Source of the DNA: Roseateles sp. YR242
Lineage (GTDB): Bacteria > Pseudomonadota > Gammaproteobacteria > Burkholderiales > Burkholderiaceae_C
Direction of reading: 5' to 3'
NCBI RefSeq assembly: GCF_900109745.1
Contig: NZ_FOAV01000019.1
Coordinates: 1 to 64,000 of the forward strand
Length of the DNA stretch: 64,000 bases
Part shown: positions 53,775 to 62,513 of the stretch, piece by piece
How positions within the stretch are numbered: position 1 is the first letter of the stretch
Layout: every line of letters begins with the position of its first letter
Made by a program: the position numbers and the translations under genes
The notes under the pieces: generated by a model
Databases searched by the model: none
What the model saw: the letters and a program-made list of their open reading frames with translations, nothing else
Told to the model about the DNA's origin: nothing

Positions 53775-54470
53775 TCAGACCTCGCTGCGGTAGCTACCCG
53801 CCGACAGCCCGGCTTTCACGTTGCGGCTGAGCTCATCCGCCGCCACCTCATCGCGGCCTTCCTTCAAGGCCTGGAGCACCTGGCGTGCCACATCGGCCGG
53901 ATCGGTCTTGGGACCCTGGGCGCCAGCGGCCATGTCGGTGTCCATGTAGCCCACATGCAGGCCCAGCACCGCCGTGTGCTGCGGCTTCAACTCCTGACGC
54001 AGGCCGTTGGTCAGCGACCAGGCCGCCGCCTTCGAGGCGCTGTAGGTGGCAGCGCCGGCCACATTCAGCCAGCTCAGCACGGACAGCACATTCACGATGG
54101 CACCACCGCCCTGCTCCGCCAGCACGGGCGCAAAGGCCTTGCTGAGCGCCAGGGGGCCGAAGAAGTTGGTCTCGAATTCATCGCGGGCCGCTTCAATGGC
54201 GTTGTCCGCCAGGAAGGACACGGCGCGGAAGATGCCCGCGTTGTTGATCAGCAGGCTCACGTCCGGGGCCGCCTTCACGGCAGCGGCCACCTGGTCCGCC
54301 TTGGTCACGTCCAGCTTCACCGGAATCACGCCCGGGATCTTGATGCTGGCCGGATCCCGCGCCGCCGCGTAGATCTTCTGGACGCCCGCTTCCTGCAGGG
54401 CACGGACAAAAGCCAGACCCAGGCCACGATTGGCACCGGTCACGAAGGCAACAGAACGGGAGAGATCCAT
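53775..54470 (-). CDS. SDR-family oxidoreductase
   Basis: 231 residues, classical SDR with TGANRGLG (about 11-18), LINNAGI, and YSASK as the active-site Tyr-Lys. AGGAAT lies about 6 bases before the ATG. It is related to small SDRs that reduce carbonyl compounds with NADPH. It is transcribed alone. An inverted repeat just upstream (54486-54499) overlaps the region of the transcription start, which implies control by a repressor, likely TetR-type. That regulator gene is not adjacent. Confidence 0.9.
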   Translation of the reverse strand: MDLSRSVAFVTGANRGLGLAFVRALQEAGVQKIYAAARDPASIKIPGVIPVKLDVTKADQVAAAVKAAPDVSLLINNAGIFRAVSFLADNAIEAARDEFETNFFGPLALSKAFAPVLAEQGGGAIVNVLSVLSWLNVAGAATYSASKAAAWSLTNGLRQELKPQHTAVLGLHVGYMDTDMAAGAQGPKTDPADVARQVLQALKEGRDEVAADELSRNVKAGLSAGSYRSEV

Positions 54471-54485
54471 GACGATTCCTTTTAA

Positions 54486-54499
54486 ATGTCGTTCGACAT
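54486..54499 (-). promoter_or_regulatory. Inverted repeat upstream of SDR gene
   Basis: ATGTCG-TT-CGACAT (54486-54499) lies 15 bp before the SDR ATG. A TATATT/TATTAAT stretch just upstream on the minus strand (54502-54509) can serve as -10, and an 8-bp palindrome GGTCGACC is at 54510-54517. The layout fits a repressor blocking transcription start. Binding protein unknown. Confidence 0.5.
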
Positions 54500-54702
54500 G
54501 ATTAATATAGGTCGACCATCATCAAAACGGCGCGCGCTGCCGGTTTGGCCCCAACCCAATGAGGGTTGAAGACGTAGCGACCCAGGGCAACGCTGGTAGA
54601 TGGTAAGACGCGCGCGGGTGGCGCTTCTATAGCCTTCGATGGGGGGCGGGACCGTCCGTGAGGCATCCGGCAGCCATCCCTGGCCAGCCTGTGCCGACAG
54701 CG

Positions 54703-55545
54703 TCAGCTGTAGAGCGTCGCCCGGCCTTCGCGGACGAAGCCCGCCAGGGTCAGCCCGCAGGCCTGGGCCGTGCGGATGGCCAGATGCGTGGGTGCGGAGA
54801 CAGCCGCCAGCAGCGAAATGCCGGCGCCCGCGGCCTTCTGGACCATCTCGAAACTGGCCCGGCTCGTAACGGCCGCAAAGCCCTGCGCGGTGTCGATCTG
54901 CGCACGTGCGAGCGCACCGACCAGCTTGTCCAACGCGTTGTGGCGGCCGACGTCCTCGCGCACCATCAGCACTTCGCCCTGCGGGCTGCACCAGGCGGCG
55001 GCATGGATGCCCCCACTGCGCTGCTGCAGGGGCTGTGCTTCGGCCAGCTCACGCATGGCCCGCGAGAGCACGGGAATCAGCTGCTCGCGGTCCACGGGGA
55101 CTGGCGGCAGGGGTCGTGTCGGCGGACGGAAGACCTGGTCCAGGCTGTCCGTGCCGCACAGGCCGCATCCGGTCCGGCCCGCCAGGCTGCGGCGCCGTTC
55201 CTTCAGCATCAGTTCACAGCGCGCGGTCACACGCAGCTGCAGCGCCACGCCTTGCGGCCGTGCCTGGACTTCAACATCCAGCAGGTCCGCCGGCGAGGCG
55301 ATGAGGTTCTCGCTGAGCGAAAAGCCCAGCGCAAAGTCTTCGAGATCCAGCGGCGTGGCCAGCATCACCGCATGGGACAGGCCGTTGTATTCCAGGGCGA
55401 TGGGCACTTCCTCCGCCACCCATTCCTCGTCACCCCGCGCCGGGCCGCCCAGCCGCGTCGGGCGCACGGACACCAGCGCAGCCGGCAGCGGCGCGTCATC
55501 AGCGTCAGGGAGCCCGCAGGCGGGAACGGAAGAACTGGTGCTCAT
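54703..55545 (-). CDS. fdhD: Formate dehydrogenase accessory sulfurtransferase FdhD
   Basis: About 280 residues from the ATG at 55545. FdhD carries sulfur from the cysteine desulfurase IscS to the bis-MGD cofactor of formate dehydrogenases. The essential CxxC is present as CGLC (C127, C130). Other blocks are VAEEVPIALEYNG, FALGFSLSENL, and REDVGRHNALDKLVG. It is last in the series FdhF/YdeP, small winged-helix-like gene, fdhD, and its start is close to the stop of the middle gene. This strongly supports a molybdenum formate dehydrogenase or relative upstream. Confidence 0.95.
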   Translation of the reverse strand: MSTSSSVPACGLPDADDAPLPAALVSVRPTRLGGPARGDEEWVAEEVPIALEYNGLSHAVMLATPLDLEDFALGFSLSENLIASPADLLDVEVQARPQGVALQLRVTARCELMLKERRRSLAGRTGCGLCGTDSLDQVFRPPTRPLPPVPVDREQLIPVLSRAMRELAEAQPLQQRSGGIHAAAWCSPQGEVLMVREDVGRHNALDKLVGALARAQIDTAQGFAAVTSRASFEMVQKAAGAGISLLAAVSAPTHLAIRTAQACGLTLAGFVREGRATLYS

Positions 55546-55886
55546 GGCGACGAATGATCCCACTGTTCAGGATCCCCGCGCCCGGCGGCCGTCATGCTCG
55601 CCATCCAGCGGCCGTCCTCTTCCAGCGCCAGCCGCACCCAGCCCGGGCCGGCCTCGTCGCCCACCCGCGCATCGCTGAGCAGGGTGAACAGACGCAGCAA
55701 TACGCTGACCCGCAGGCCGGTGCGTTTGGCCAGGCGAGGCAGGGAAACACCCCGCCCGCCGTCCAGTTCAGCCAGGGCCTGCAAGGCCAGGCGGGCCTGG
55801 GTTTCGAACGCCGCGCCGTCGCCACCGTCTGCCGAGTCATCGGCGTCCGGCATGGCCTCGGGGTCCTTCATGCCCGGCTGGGTCAT
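55542..55886 (-). CDS. Small helix-turn-helix-like protein between formate dehydrogenase and fdhD
   Basis: 114 residues from the ATG at 55886; ATG at 55871 is an alternative. After an acidic start (PDADDSADGGD), a region of about 70 residues (LALQALAELDGGRGVSLPRLAKRTGLRVSVLLRLFTLL) resembles a winged helix as in IclR/MarR-type proteins. A beta wing follows, then MASMTAAG. It starts 20 bp after the molybdoenzyme gene and overlaps the start of fdhD. It may be a regulator or assembly factor of the enzyme; neither is shown. Confidence 0.65.
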   Translation of the reverse strand: MTQPGMKDPEAMPDADDSADGGDGAAFETQARLALQALAELDGGRGVSLPRLAKRTGLRVSVLLRLFTLLSDARVGDEAGPGWVRLALEEDGRWMASMTAAGRGDPEQWDHSSP

Positions 55887-55905
55887 ACGGCCTGGCCTGC
55901 CGCCA

Positions 55906-58260
55906 TCAGGCGGTGGCCCCCTCGACGGAACGTGCCTGGTCCTGCGGGATCGGCGCGTCCTGCGGACGCAGCGTGAGCACCACCGGGATCGACTTGGAGG
56001 TCGGTGTACCGGCGCCAATGGAGACGCTGGACAGCGGCACCAGGCCATTGGTTTCGGGGAAGTAGCTGGCCAGGCAGCCGCGCGGGATGTCGTACTCGAT
56101 CAACACGAACTTCTCGGCCCGGCGCTCTTCACCATCGCTGTAGACGCTGGTGATGTCCACCCATTCACCGGCCTTCATGCCAATGGCCTTCAGGTCTTCG
56201 CGGTGAATGAACACCACACGGCGATGGCCCCAGACGCCGCGGTAGCGGTCATCCATGCCATAGATGGTGGTGTTGTACTGGTCGTGCGAACGCACGGTGG
56301 CCAGGTTGAACACCACCGTCTTGTGCTCACGCAGACGCTCGCGGGCCTGATGGACCGGCGTGTCGGTGGGCAGCGCGTAGGTGATGAAGTTGGCCTTGCC
56401 CGTCGGCGTGGCCCAGACGCGCTCGCTGGCGGTGTTGCGCAGGCGGAAGCCACCCGGCGTCTTTATCTTCTCGTTGAAGCCCTTGAAGTCGTCGAACACT
56501 TCTTCGATCTTGTCGCGGATGCGGCTGTAGTCCTCCACCAGCCACAACCACGGCGTCTTGCTGTGCTTGAGCGTGGCGGCCGCCATGCGGGCCACGATCA
56601 TCGGCTCGGACAGCAGGTGCTCCGAGGCCGGTGCGTTCATGCCGCTGGAGATGTGCACCATGCTCATCGAGTCTTCCACCGTCACGCCCTGCGGGCCGCC
56701 GGCCTGCATGTCGATCTCGGTGCGGCCCAGGCAGGGCAGCACCAGGGCGTCCTTGCCATGGATCGTGTGGCTGCGGTTGAACTTGGTGGTGACATGCACC
56801 GTCAGCTCGGTGTTGCGCAGTGCCTTCCAGGTGGCGGAGGTGTCCGGCGTGGCCGAGGCGAAGTTGCCGCCCAGCGCAATGAACACTTTGCCCTTGCCGT
56901 CCAGCATTGCCTGGATGGCTTCCACCGTGCCATAACCGTGCTTGCGCGGCGGCTCGAAGCCGAAGACCTTGCCCAGGCGGTCGAGGAAGGCCGGGGCCGG
57001 CTTCTCATAGATGCCCATGGTGCGGTCACCCTGCACATTGCTGTGGCCGCGCACCGGGCAGGCGCCTGCGCCTTCGCGACCCAGGTTGCCGCGCAGCATC
57101 AGCAGGGCGGCAATGTGCTGGATGGTGGCCACCGAGTGCTGGTGCTGGGTGATGCCCATGCCCCAGCAGATGATGACGCTTTTGGCCTGCGCGTACAGGT
57201 CACCCGCAGCGTGGAGCTGCTCCTGCGAGAGGCCGGATTCGGCTTCCAGCGTGGCCCAGTCTTCCGCGCGGATGCTGGCAGCGAAGGCATCGAAGCCGTC
57301 GGTGTGCTGCGCGATGAAGTCCAGATCCAGCACGCGTTCACGGCCTTCGGCCACGGCCACGTCGTCCAGTTCCAGCACGCGCTTGCACAGGCCCTTCATC
57401 ACGGCCATGTCGCCGCCGATGCGGACCTGGAAGTAATGCGAGGAGATGGGCGTGCTGCCCATGGTCGCCATCTCGATCTTGCTTTGCGGGTCGGCAAAAC
57501 GCTCCAGCCCACGCTCACGCAGCGGGTTGAAGCTGACGATCTTGCAGCCGCGCTTGGAAGCCTCACGCAGCTCACCCAGCATGCGGGGGTGGTTGGTGCC
57601 CGGGTTCTGCCCGAACACGAAGATGGCGTCCGCCTTCTCGAAGTCGTGCAGCGTGACCGTGCCCTTGCCGATGCCGATGGTGGGCTTCAGGCCCTGGCCA
57701 CTCGGCTCATGGCACATGTTCGAGCAGTCGGGGAAGTTGTTGGTGCCGAACTCGCGCACGAACAGCTGGTACAGGAAGGCGGCTTCATTGCTCGCACGGC
57801 CCGAGGTGTAGAACATCGCCTCGTCCGGATGGGCCAACGCGTTGAGCTTGGCGGCAATCAGTTCGAAAGCGGCGTCCCAGGCGATGGGCTTGTATTTGTC
57901 CGTGGCGTGGTCGTAGACCAGGGGCTCGGTGATGCGGCCGAAATTCTCGAGGTCGAAGTCCGACTGTTCCGCCAGCCAGCTGACGGTGTGTGCGCTCAGC
58001 ACATCGGGCGTGGCGCGGTGCGCCGTCGCTTCGGCGGCGATGGCCTTGGCGCCGTTTTCGCAGAACTCGAAGGTGGAGCGGTGATCGCGGTCCGGCCAGG
58101 CGCAGCCGGGGCAGTCAAAGCCGTCCGGCTGGTTGGCCGACAGCAGTGTCTTGGCGCCCTTCACGGCGATGCCTTGCGTCTGCAAGGTCTTGGCCACGCT
58201 ACGCAGCGCGCCCCAGCCACCGGCAGGGCCCTTGTAGAAGTGAATTTTCTGGTCGCTCAT
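55906..58260 (-). CDS. FdhF/YdeP-family molybdopterin oxidoreductase
   Basis: A 784-residue single-subunit bis-MGD enzyme of the family that includes E. coli YdeP and formate dehydrogenase-like proteins. The N-terminus has CPGC (C50, C53) and C67, possible iron-sulfur ligands. NMCHEPSGQG (C183) lies where the Mo ligand Cys/SeCys sits in FdhF. The dinucleotide-binding domains follow (FVFGQNPGTNHPR, then RGHSNVQGDRTMG), and the C-terminal molybdopterin domain has VRSHDQYNTTIYG. With fdhD two genes downstream and an oxalate/formate-type transporter upstream, formate oxidation is the likely reaction; the family also has members of unknown substrate. Confidence 0.9.
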   Translation of the reverse strand: MSDQKIHFYKGPAGGWGALRSVAKTLQTQGIAVKGAKTLLSANQPDGFDCPGCAWPDRDHRSTFEFCENGAKAIAAEATAHRATPDVLSAHTVSWLAEQSDFDLENFGRITEPLVYDHATDKYKPIAWDAAFELIAAKLNALAHPDEAMFYTSGRASNEAAFLYQLFVREFGTNNFPDCSNMCHEPSGQGLKPTIGIGKGTVTLHDFEKADAIFVFGQNPGTNHPRMLGELREASKRGCKIVSFNPLRERGLERFADPQSKIEMATMGSTPISSHYFQVRIGGDMAVMKGLCKRVLELDDVAVAEGRERVLDLDFIAQHTDGFDAFAASIRAEDWATLEAESGLSQEQLHAAGDLYAQAKSVIICWGMGITQHQHSVATIQHIAALLMLRGNLGREGAGACPVRGHSNVQGDRTMGIYEKPAPAFLDRLGKVFGFEPPRKHGYGTVEAIQAMLDGKGKVFIALGGNFASATPDTSATWKALRNTELTVHVTTKFNRSHTIHGKDALVLPCLGRTEIDMQAGGPQGVTVEDSMSMVHISSGMNAPASEHLLSEPMIVARMAAATLKHSKTPWLWLVEDYSRIRDKIEEVFDDFKGFNEKIKTPGGFRLRNTASERVWATPTGKANFITYALPTDTPVHQARERLREHKTVVFNLATVRSHDQYNTTIYGMDDRYRGVWGHRRVVFIHREDLKAIGMKAGEWVDITSVYSDGEERRAEKFVLIEYDIPRGCLASYFPETNGLVPLSSVSIGAGTPTSKSIPVVLTLRPQDAPIPQDQARSVEGATA

Positions 58261-58385
58261 CCGGTCCTCGGCTGTGGCGTCTCAAGCTCAATGAACGTCG
58301 CCCCGGGGCGCCAGAAACAGGCCGCCAACGGGGCGAAGTGAAGAATAGCCGCGAGCACTGGAACGCGCTCGCGGAGGGTCATGTT

Positions 58386-58427
58386 CCGACTGCGCCGCCA
58401 TGAAGTGTTTCCAGGCGGCGCAGTCGG
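58386..58427. other. Perfect 14-bp inverted repeat after the MFS gene
   Basis: CCGACTGCGCCGCC (58386-58399) pairs fully with GGCGGCGCAGTCGG (58414-58427) around a 14-base loop. It lies 8 bp after the stop of the MFS gene and about 125 bp before the next gene. There is no T run on either strand, so it is not a standard terminator; it may be a Rho-linked, mRNA-stabilising or processing hairpin. Confidence 0.7.
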
Positions 58428-58434
58428 CGCGTCG

Positions 58435-60105
58435 TCAGTTGAAGAACTTGGCGACGGTCAGCAGCGTGCGGTAGATACCCCACACCAGCGGGATCGCCAC
58501 GGCCGCCCAGGCCAGGGCCACCAGCACGGTCGGCGTGGCCTTGCCGGCGCCAGGGCCGCTGCCCACTTCGTTGGCGGCGGCACGGTCGCTGGCCAGTTGC
58601 TTCTCGACGGCCAGTTCCTCGTCGCTCATGAAGTGCTTGTCGGCGATCGGACGCACCAGCAGGTTGGCGATCAGGCCAATCACCAGCAGACCCACCAGGA
58701 TGTACATGGTCTGGTTGTAGACCTGTTCACGGGGGATGCCCAGACCCAGTTGGTAGTCGCGCATGTAGTTCACGACGATGGGGCCCAGGATGCCGGCGGT
58801 GGCCCAGGCAGTCAGCAGACGGCCGTGGATGGCGCCCACCATCTGGGTACCGAACAGGTCACCCAGGTAGGCCGGCACGGTGGCGAAACCACCGCCATAC
58901 ATCGACAGGATCACGCAGACCGCGCCCACGAAGGCCAGCTTGTGGCCAGCAGCAGCGCTAGCCGGCAGGCTGGCGTACAGCAGGCCACCCAGCACGAAGA
59001 AGACCGTGTAGGTGAGCTTGCGGCCCAGCTTGTCCGACAGCGTGGCCCAGACGAAGCGGCCACCAATGTTGAACAGGCTCAGCAGCGCGGCGAAACCGGC
59101 GGCGATGCCAGCGATGGCGGCCAGCTGGGTCTTGTCCAGGTCGGCGAACTTGGCGTCCACACCGATCAGGGAACCACCGAAGATTTCCTGCAGCATCGGG
59201 CTGGCCATGCCGATCACGCCAATACCGGCGCTCACGTTCATGCACAACACCAGCCACACCAGCCAGAACTGGGGAATGCCCCAGACCTTTTTCACGTGCA
59301 CGTGGCGTTGCGTGATCATGGTGTTGGACGCTTGCGCGGCAGGCGCGGTCCAGCCTTCAGGCTTCCAGCCCGACGGCGGCACGCGGTAGCCCAGGGCACC
59401 GGCGACCATGAACACAAAATAGATCAGCGCCATGACGACGAAGGTCTGCATCACGCCCGGATCCGTCGGGGTGGCAAAGTTCTTCATCAGTTCCACGGCC
59501 AGCGGGGAACCGATCATCGCGCCGCCGCCAAAGCCCATGATGGCCATGCCGGTGGCCATGCCACGACGGTCAGGGAACCACTTGATCAGCGTGGACACGG
59601 GCGAGATGTAACCCAGACCCAGGCCAATGCCACCGATCACGCCCGAGCCCAGGATCATCATCCAGAGCTGGTGGGTGTGGATGCCCAGGGCCGAGAACAG
59701 CATGCCGCCGCACCAGCACAGCGCACTGACCAGACCCGCCTTGCGGGGACCCGCGCGTTCCAGCCAACCGCCCCAGATCGCCGCAGAGCAACCCAGGAAA
59801 ACGAAGAACAGCGTGTACATCCAGCCGAGGGTGGCGACGCTCCAGTCGCACTCCGTGGTGAACAGCTGCTGGAAGAAGCTCACATCCTTGCCGCAGGCCG
59901 CGCCGGTACCGGCGGTCTGCATCAGCTTGGACAGGGGCAGCCAGAACACCGAGAAGCCGTAGGCCATCCCGATGCAAAGGTGAATGGCAAGGGCACTCGG
60001 CGGCACCAGCCAGCGGTTGAAGCCGGGGGCGGCAATCGTGCGCTCCTTGCTCAGCCAGCTTGCGCCGCTGGGCGCGACGCTCGGGTCGGTCAGCACTGAA
60101 GACAT
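58435..60105 (-). CDS. OFA-family MFS transporter (oxalate/formate antiporter type)
   Basis: A 556-residue major facilitator with twelve membrane helices. The start SKERTIAAPGFNRWLVPPSALAIH and YGFSVFWLPLSK are typical of the OFA (oxalate:formate) subgroup. GLGYISPVSTLIKWFPDRRGMATG and NIGGRFVWATLSDKLGRK are conserved between helices 4/5 and 8/9. The long central loop and the C-terminal helix, separated by about 50 charged residues (FMSDEELAVEKQL), are slightly unusual. It is upstream of the FdhF/YdeP-fdhD set in the same direction, so it probably imports or exchanges formate or oxalate for that enzyme. Confidence 0.9.
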   Translation of the reverse strand: MSSVLTDPSVAPSGASWLSKERTIAAPGFNRWLVPPSALAIHLCIGMAYGFSVFWLPLSKLMQTAGTGAACGKDVSFFQQLFTTECDWSVATLGWMYTLFFVFLGCSAAIWGGWLERAGPRKAGLVSALCWCGGMLFSALGIHTHQLWMMILGSGVIGGIGLGLGYISPVSTLIKWFPDRRGMATGMAIMGFGGGAMIGSPLAVELMKNFATPTDPGVMQTFVVMALIYFVFMVAGALGYRVPPSGWKPEGWTAPAAQASNTMITQRHVHVKKVWGIPQFWLVWLVLCMNVSAGIGVIGMASPMLQEIFGGSLIGVDAKFADLDKTQLAAIAGIAAGFAALLSLFNIGGRFVWATLSDKLGRKLTYTVFFVLGGLLYASLPASAAAGHKLAFVGAVCVILSMYGGGFATVPAYLGDLFGTQMVGAIHGRLLTAWATAGILGPIVVNYMRDYQLGLGIPREQVYNQTMYILVGLLVIGLIANLLVRPIADKHFMSDEELAVEKQLASDRAAANEVGSGPGAGKATPTVLVALAWAAVAIPLVWGIYRTLLTVAKFFN

Positions 60106-60707
60106 GGGTCCTCCTGGGAAAAGATGAATGGCCGTGGGCCTTTTCTTCGGTTACTACACCGGCGCACGGAACCCTCCTCCCGCTGCCGGCCACGGCGCGA
60201 TCTTGAAGGCTTGCGACCCCCTAGACATACGTAAAACCCCGACCCGAAAACCGGTCCGACGGCTCTTTCGTTAGGAATCACTCACTCGTTACATCCGGTA
60301 AAGATTGAGCTCTTCTGCGCGCGACCGCACATATTGACGGCAAGGTTTGACGAAAGCCTACAACCCCACAGCACGTACGGACGTATATCGCCCGCATGCG
60401 ACAACTTGTGCACGTTTGTTAAGTGCCGGGCGCTACGCAGATGCACCGAACAGGCGCGCGCGCCTCGCTTGCTTTTGACGGGTTCGGAAGGCGCACTGGC
60501 CGATGGCAGCGGGGATAGACGGGGTTGGCCCGTCTGCACCAATTTGATTGTTCTGATGGCCACAACGATGCATTGCAGAGGCAACCATTTATGGGCCTAG
60601 GGGTGATGCCTATTGTTCAGCCATCGACAAACGACTTGCCGACAACAAGCCTCCCAGACCCACCCCGCCGCGAAGCCCCGCTTCACGGACACCGAAAGGA
60701 CACTGTC
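60106..60707. other. 602-bp intergenic region between divergent MFS and DUF4148 genes
   Basis: No supported gene. Small frames on both strands lack good starts. The central part (60200-60420) is AT-richer than the genome average. It includes TACGTA at 60229 beside CCCCCTAG, and related GTACGTACGGACGTATA words at about 60375-60390. It should hold the promoters of the transporter (minus strand) and the DUF4148 gene (plus strand). A small RNA cannot be excluded. Confidence 0.4.
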
Positions 60708-61034
60708 ATGAGCACCACCAAGACCCTGATCGCCGCCGCCCTGATTGCTGTCGGTGCCGCTGCCGCCCCTGTGTTCGCCCAAAGCTACAGCCACCTGGAG
60801 CCAATCACCACGACCAGCCAGAAGACACGCGCCGAGGTATTGGCGGACCTGCAGATCTACCGCGACTCTGGCCTGGCCCTGGTGGACAGCACGGAAGAGC
60901 TGGGGTTTGACAACACCCGTCGCCAGCAGGCCCAGGCGCGGTATGAGCAGCTGCGCAACTCGCCCACCTATGCCGCGCTGGTGAAGCGCTTCTCGGAAGA
61001 GGAAGCCGGCAAGAAGCACGTGGCCGCCCGCTGA
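60708..61034 (+). CDS. DUF4148 small secreted protein
   Basis: 108 residues with a signal peptide (about 1-24, PVFA-Q). The mature part is a helical DUF4148-like segment: KTRAEVLADLQIYRDSGLALV, then RRQQAQARYEQLRNSP. This family is abundant in Burkholderiales and periplasmic; its role is unknown. CGAAAGGA lies about 8 bases before the ATG at 60708, which decides the start. It stands alone and is followed by an intrinsic terminator. Confidence 0.85.
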   Translation: MSTTKTLIAAALIAVGAAAAPVFAQSYSHLEPITTTSQKTRAEVLADLQIYRDSGLALVDSTEELGFDNTRRQQAQARYEQLRNSPTYAALVKRFSEEEAGKKHVAAR

Positions 61035-61064
61035 TTGCTGCACTGAGCTTCGCATCGAGCTTCG

Positions 61065-61099
61065 CCAACGCCGCCCCTCCAGGGCGGCGTTGGTGTTTT
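61065..61099 (+). terminator. Intrinsic terminator after DUF4148 gene
   Basis: 12-bp stem CCAACGCCGCCC/GGGCGGCGTTGG (61065-61076 and 61082-61093) with a 5-base loop, followed by TGTTTT. It lies 30 bp past the stop. Confidence 0.88.
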
Positions 61100-61193
61100 C
61101 AGGGCTCCCAGCCTGGCACCATGCCCGTTTGGGATAAGACGGATGGCAGGCAGCCATGCACGATGACGGTTTTGAACGTCACTCGCAGTACCC

Positions 61194-61904
61194 ATGAGCG
61201 CTACGCCTCCTTCCCTCATTCCCGTGCCCCAGGGCACGGCCCCCCTCTCATCGAACACCAGTGCCACCCTGCTGGCGGCCGTGGGCGGGTATGTCGACAC
61301 CATCGGCTTCGTGGCCTTGTTCGGTCTGTTTACAGCCCACGTCACCGGTAACTTCGTACTGATCGGCGCGGAGCTGGCTCGGCCTGGGCATGGCGTGCTG
61401 CTCAAGCTGCTGGCCTTCCCGGCCTTCATCCTGGCGGTTGCGGCTTCCCGTGTCATTGCCCTGTGGTGCGAGCAGCGTGACCGCCCCGCCATCCGGCTGA
61501 TCCTGGCGCTGCAGGCGGTGCTGCTGCTGGGCTTCATGCTGGCGGGCTTTTATGGGCATCCGATGCGGGGCTCCGAGCATCCGCTGGCCATCACGGCAGG
61601 CCTGCTGGGTGCCGCCGCCATGGGCCTGCAAAATGGCGCGGGCCGGTTGCTGCTGAGCAAGCTGACGCCCCACACGGTCATGACCGGCAATGTGACCCAG
61701 CTGGTGCTGGACGTCACCGACCTGCTGCTCGGACATGGCGGCGCGGACATTCGGAGCCGGGTGCACAAGATGCTCTGGCCCATCGTCGCCTTCGGCAGCG
61801 GCGCCATCCTCGGCGCGTTGGCCTTCGTGAACTTCGGCTGGGCGGCCTTGCTGCCCGCGTTGCTGACGGTGCTATTCCTGGCTTGGCGGGGGATTGCCGC
61901 CTAG
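61194..61904 (+). CDS. DUF1275 (YoaK-family) membrane protein
   Basis: 236 residues with six or so membrane segments. The family signature is GGYVDTIGFVALFGLFTAH followed by VTGNFVLIG, and later AAAMGLQNGAGRLLL and TVMTGNVTQLVLDV form an internal repeat of the first motif. It is a putative inner-membrane transporter of unknown substrate. It has no close operon partner; the Gln-rich protein gene starts 212 bp downstream. Confidence 0.9.
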   Translation: MSATPPSLIPVPQGTAPLSSNTSATLLAAVGGYVDTIGFVALFGLFTAHVTGNFVLIGAELARPGHGVLLKLLAFPAFILAVAASRVIALWCEQRDRPAIRLILALQAVLLLGFMLAGFYGHPMRGSEHPLAITAGLLGAAAMGLQNGAGRLLLSKLTPHTVMTGNVTQLVLDVTDLLLGHGGADIRSRVHKMLWPIVAFGSGAILGALAFVNFGWAALLPALLTVLFLAWRGIAA

Positions 61905-62000
61905 GATCACCAACTAGAGCCTCTCAAAGGCCAGCGGTCGGAGGGTGTGCCGTACGGTGTCATCCCGGCCGTCAGGGATGTATCCACCTGAAATTTTCCG

Positions 62001-62070
62001 TTTGTCCTACAAGCGCTGACGGCATCAACTCACGCACATCGGCCGTCCCACGGTCCACAGTTAGTCCTAC
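62001..62070 (+). promoter_or_regulatory. Two TT(T/A)GTCCTAC direct repeats exactly 60 bp apart
   Basis: TTTGTCCTAC at 62001-62010 and TTAGTCCTAC at 62061-62070 lie 107 and 47 bp before the Gln-rich protein ATG. They are on the same face of the helix at about 10-10.5 bp per turn, so paired binding by one regulator is plausible. No regulator is identified. Confidence 0.45.
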
Positions 62071-62116
62071 CCGATCCAGCGATCGGCCTAGCCTTCCAAG
62101 CCTAAAGGAGAGACTG

Positions 62117-62476
62117 ATGAACCCGACCAAATCCCTTGTGACCGGTGCCGTCGCCCTGACCGCTTTCGCCAGCGTGCTGGGCTTGGCCTATGCCCAGGTC
62201 GAAAATCCGACGGACGCCACGCAGACCCCAGTGGTGCAGCAAGAGCAGTCGTCGCAATCGACCGAAGCGGCCATGCCGGCAGACCAACCGGCCAGTGACG
62301 TGAACGCGCAATCGCAATATCAAAGCGAAGCGCAATCGACCCAGTCGAACACAACCCAGCAGCCGCAATCGCAGGACAACGCCTGGCAAAACCAGAACGC
62401 CGCGTCCCAGCAAGACCCGCTGCCGACCGAACCGACGTCTGCCGGTGCACCGGCTCCCCGCGCTGACCGCAACTAA
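62117..62476 (+). CDS. Gln/Ser-rich small secreted protein
   Basis: 119 residues from the ATG at 62117 (AAAGGAG, 7 bases upstream). Signal peptide about 1-26 (GLAYA-Q). The mature part is almost entirely low-complexity Gln, Ser, Asn, Ala, Thr and Pro, likely unstructured, with no Cys and no motif. It may be a periplasmic stress or wall-associated filler protein. It lies 37 bp upstream of an L,D-transpeptidase gene and is probably co-transcribed, so a cell-wall link is possible. Confidence 0.75.
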   Translation: MNPTKSLVTGAVALTAFASVLGLAYAQVENPTDATQTPVVQQEQSSQSTEAAMPADQPASDVNAQSQYQSEAQSTQSNTTQQPQSQDNAWQNQNAASQQDPLPTEPTSAGAPAPRADRN

Positions 62477-62513
62477 GCGGCCAGGGTCTGCCCTGCCAGC
62501 CTGAGGTCGCCCC

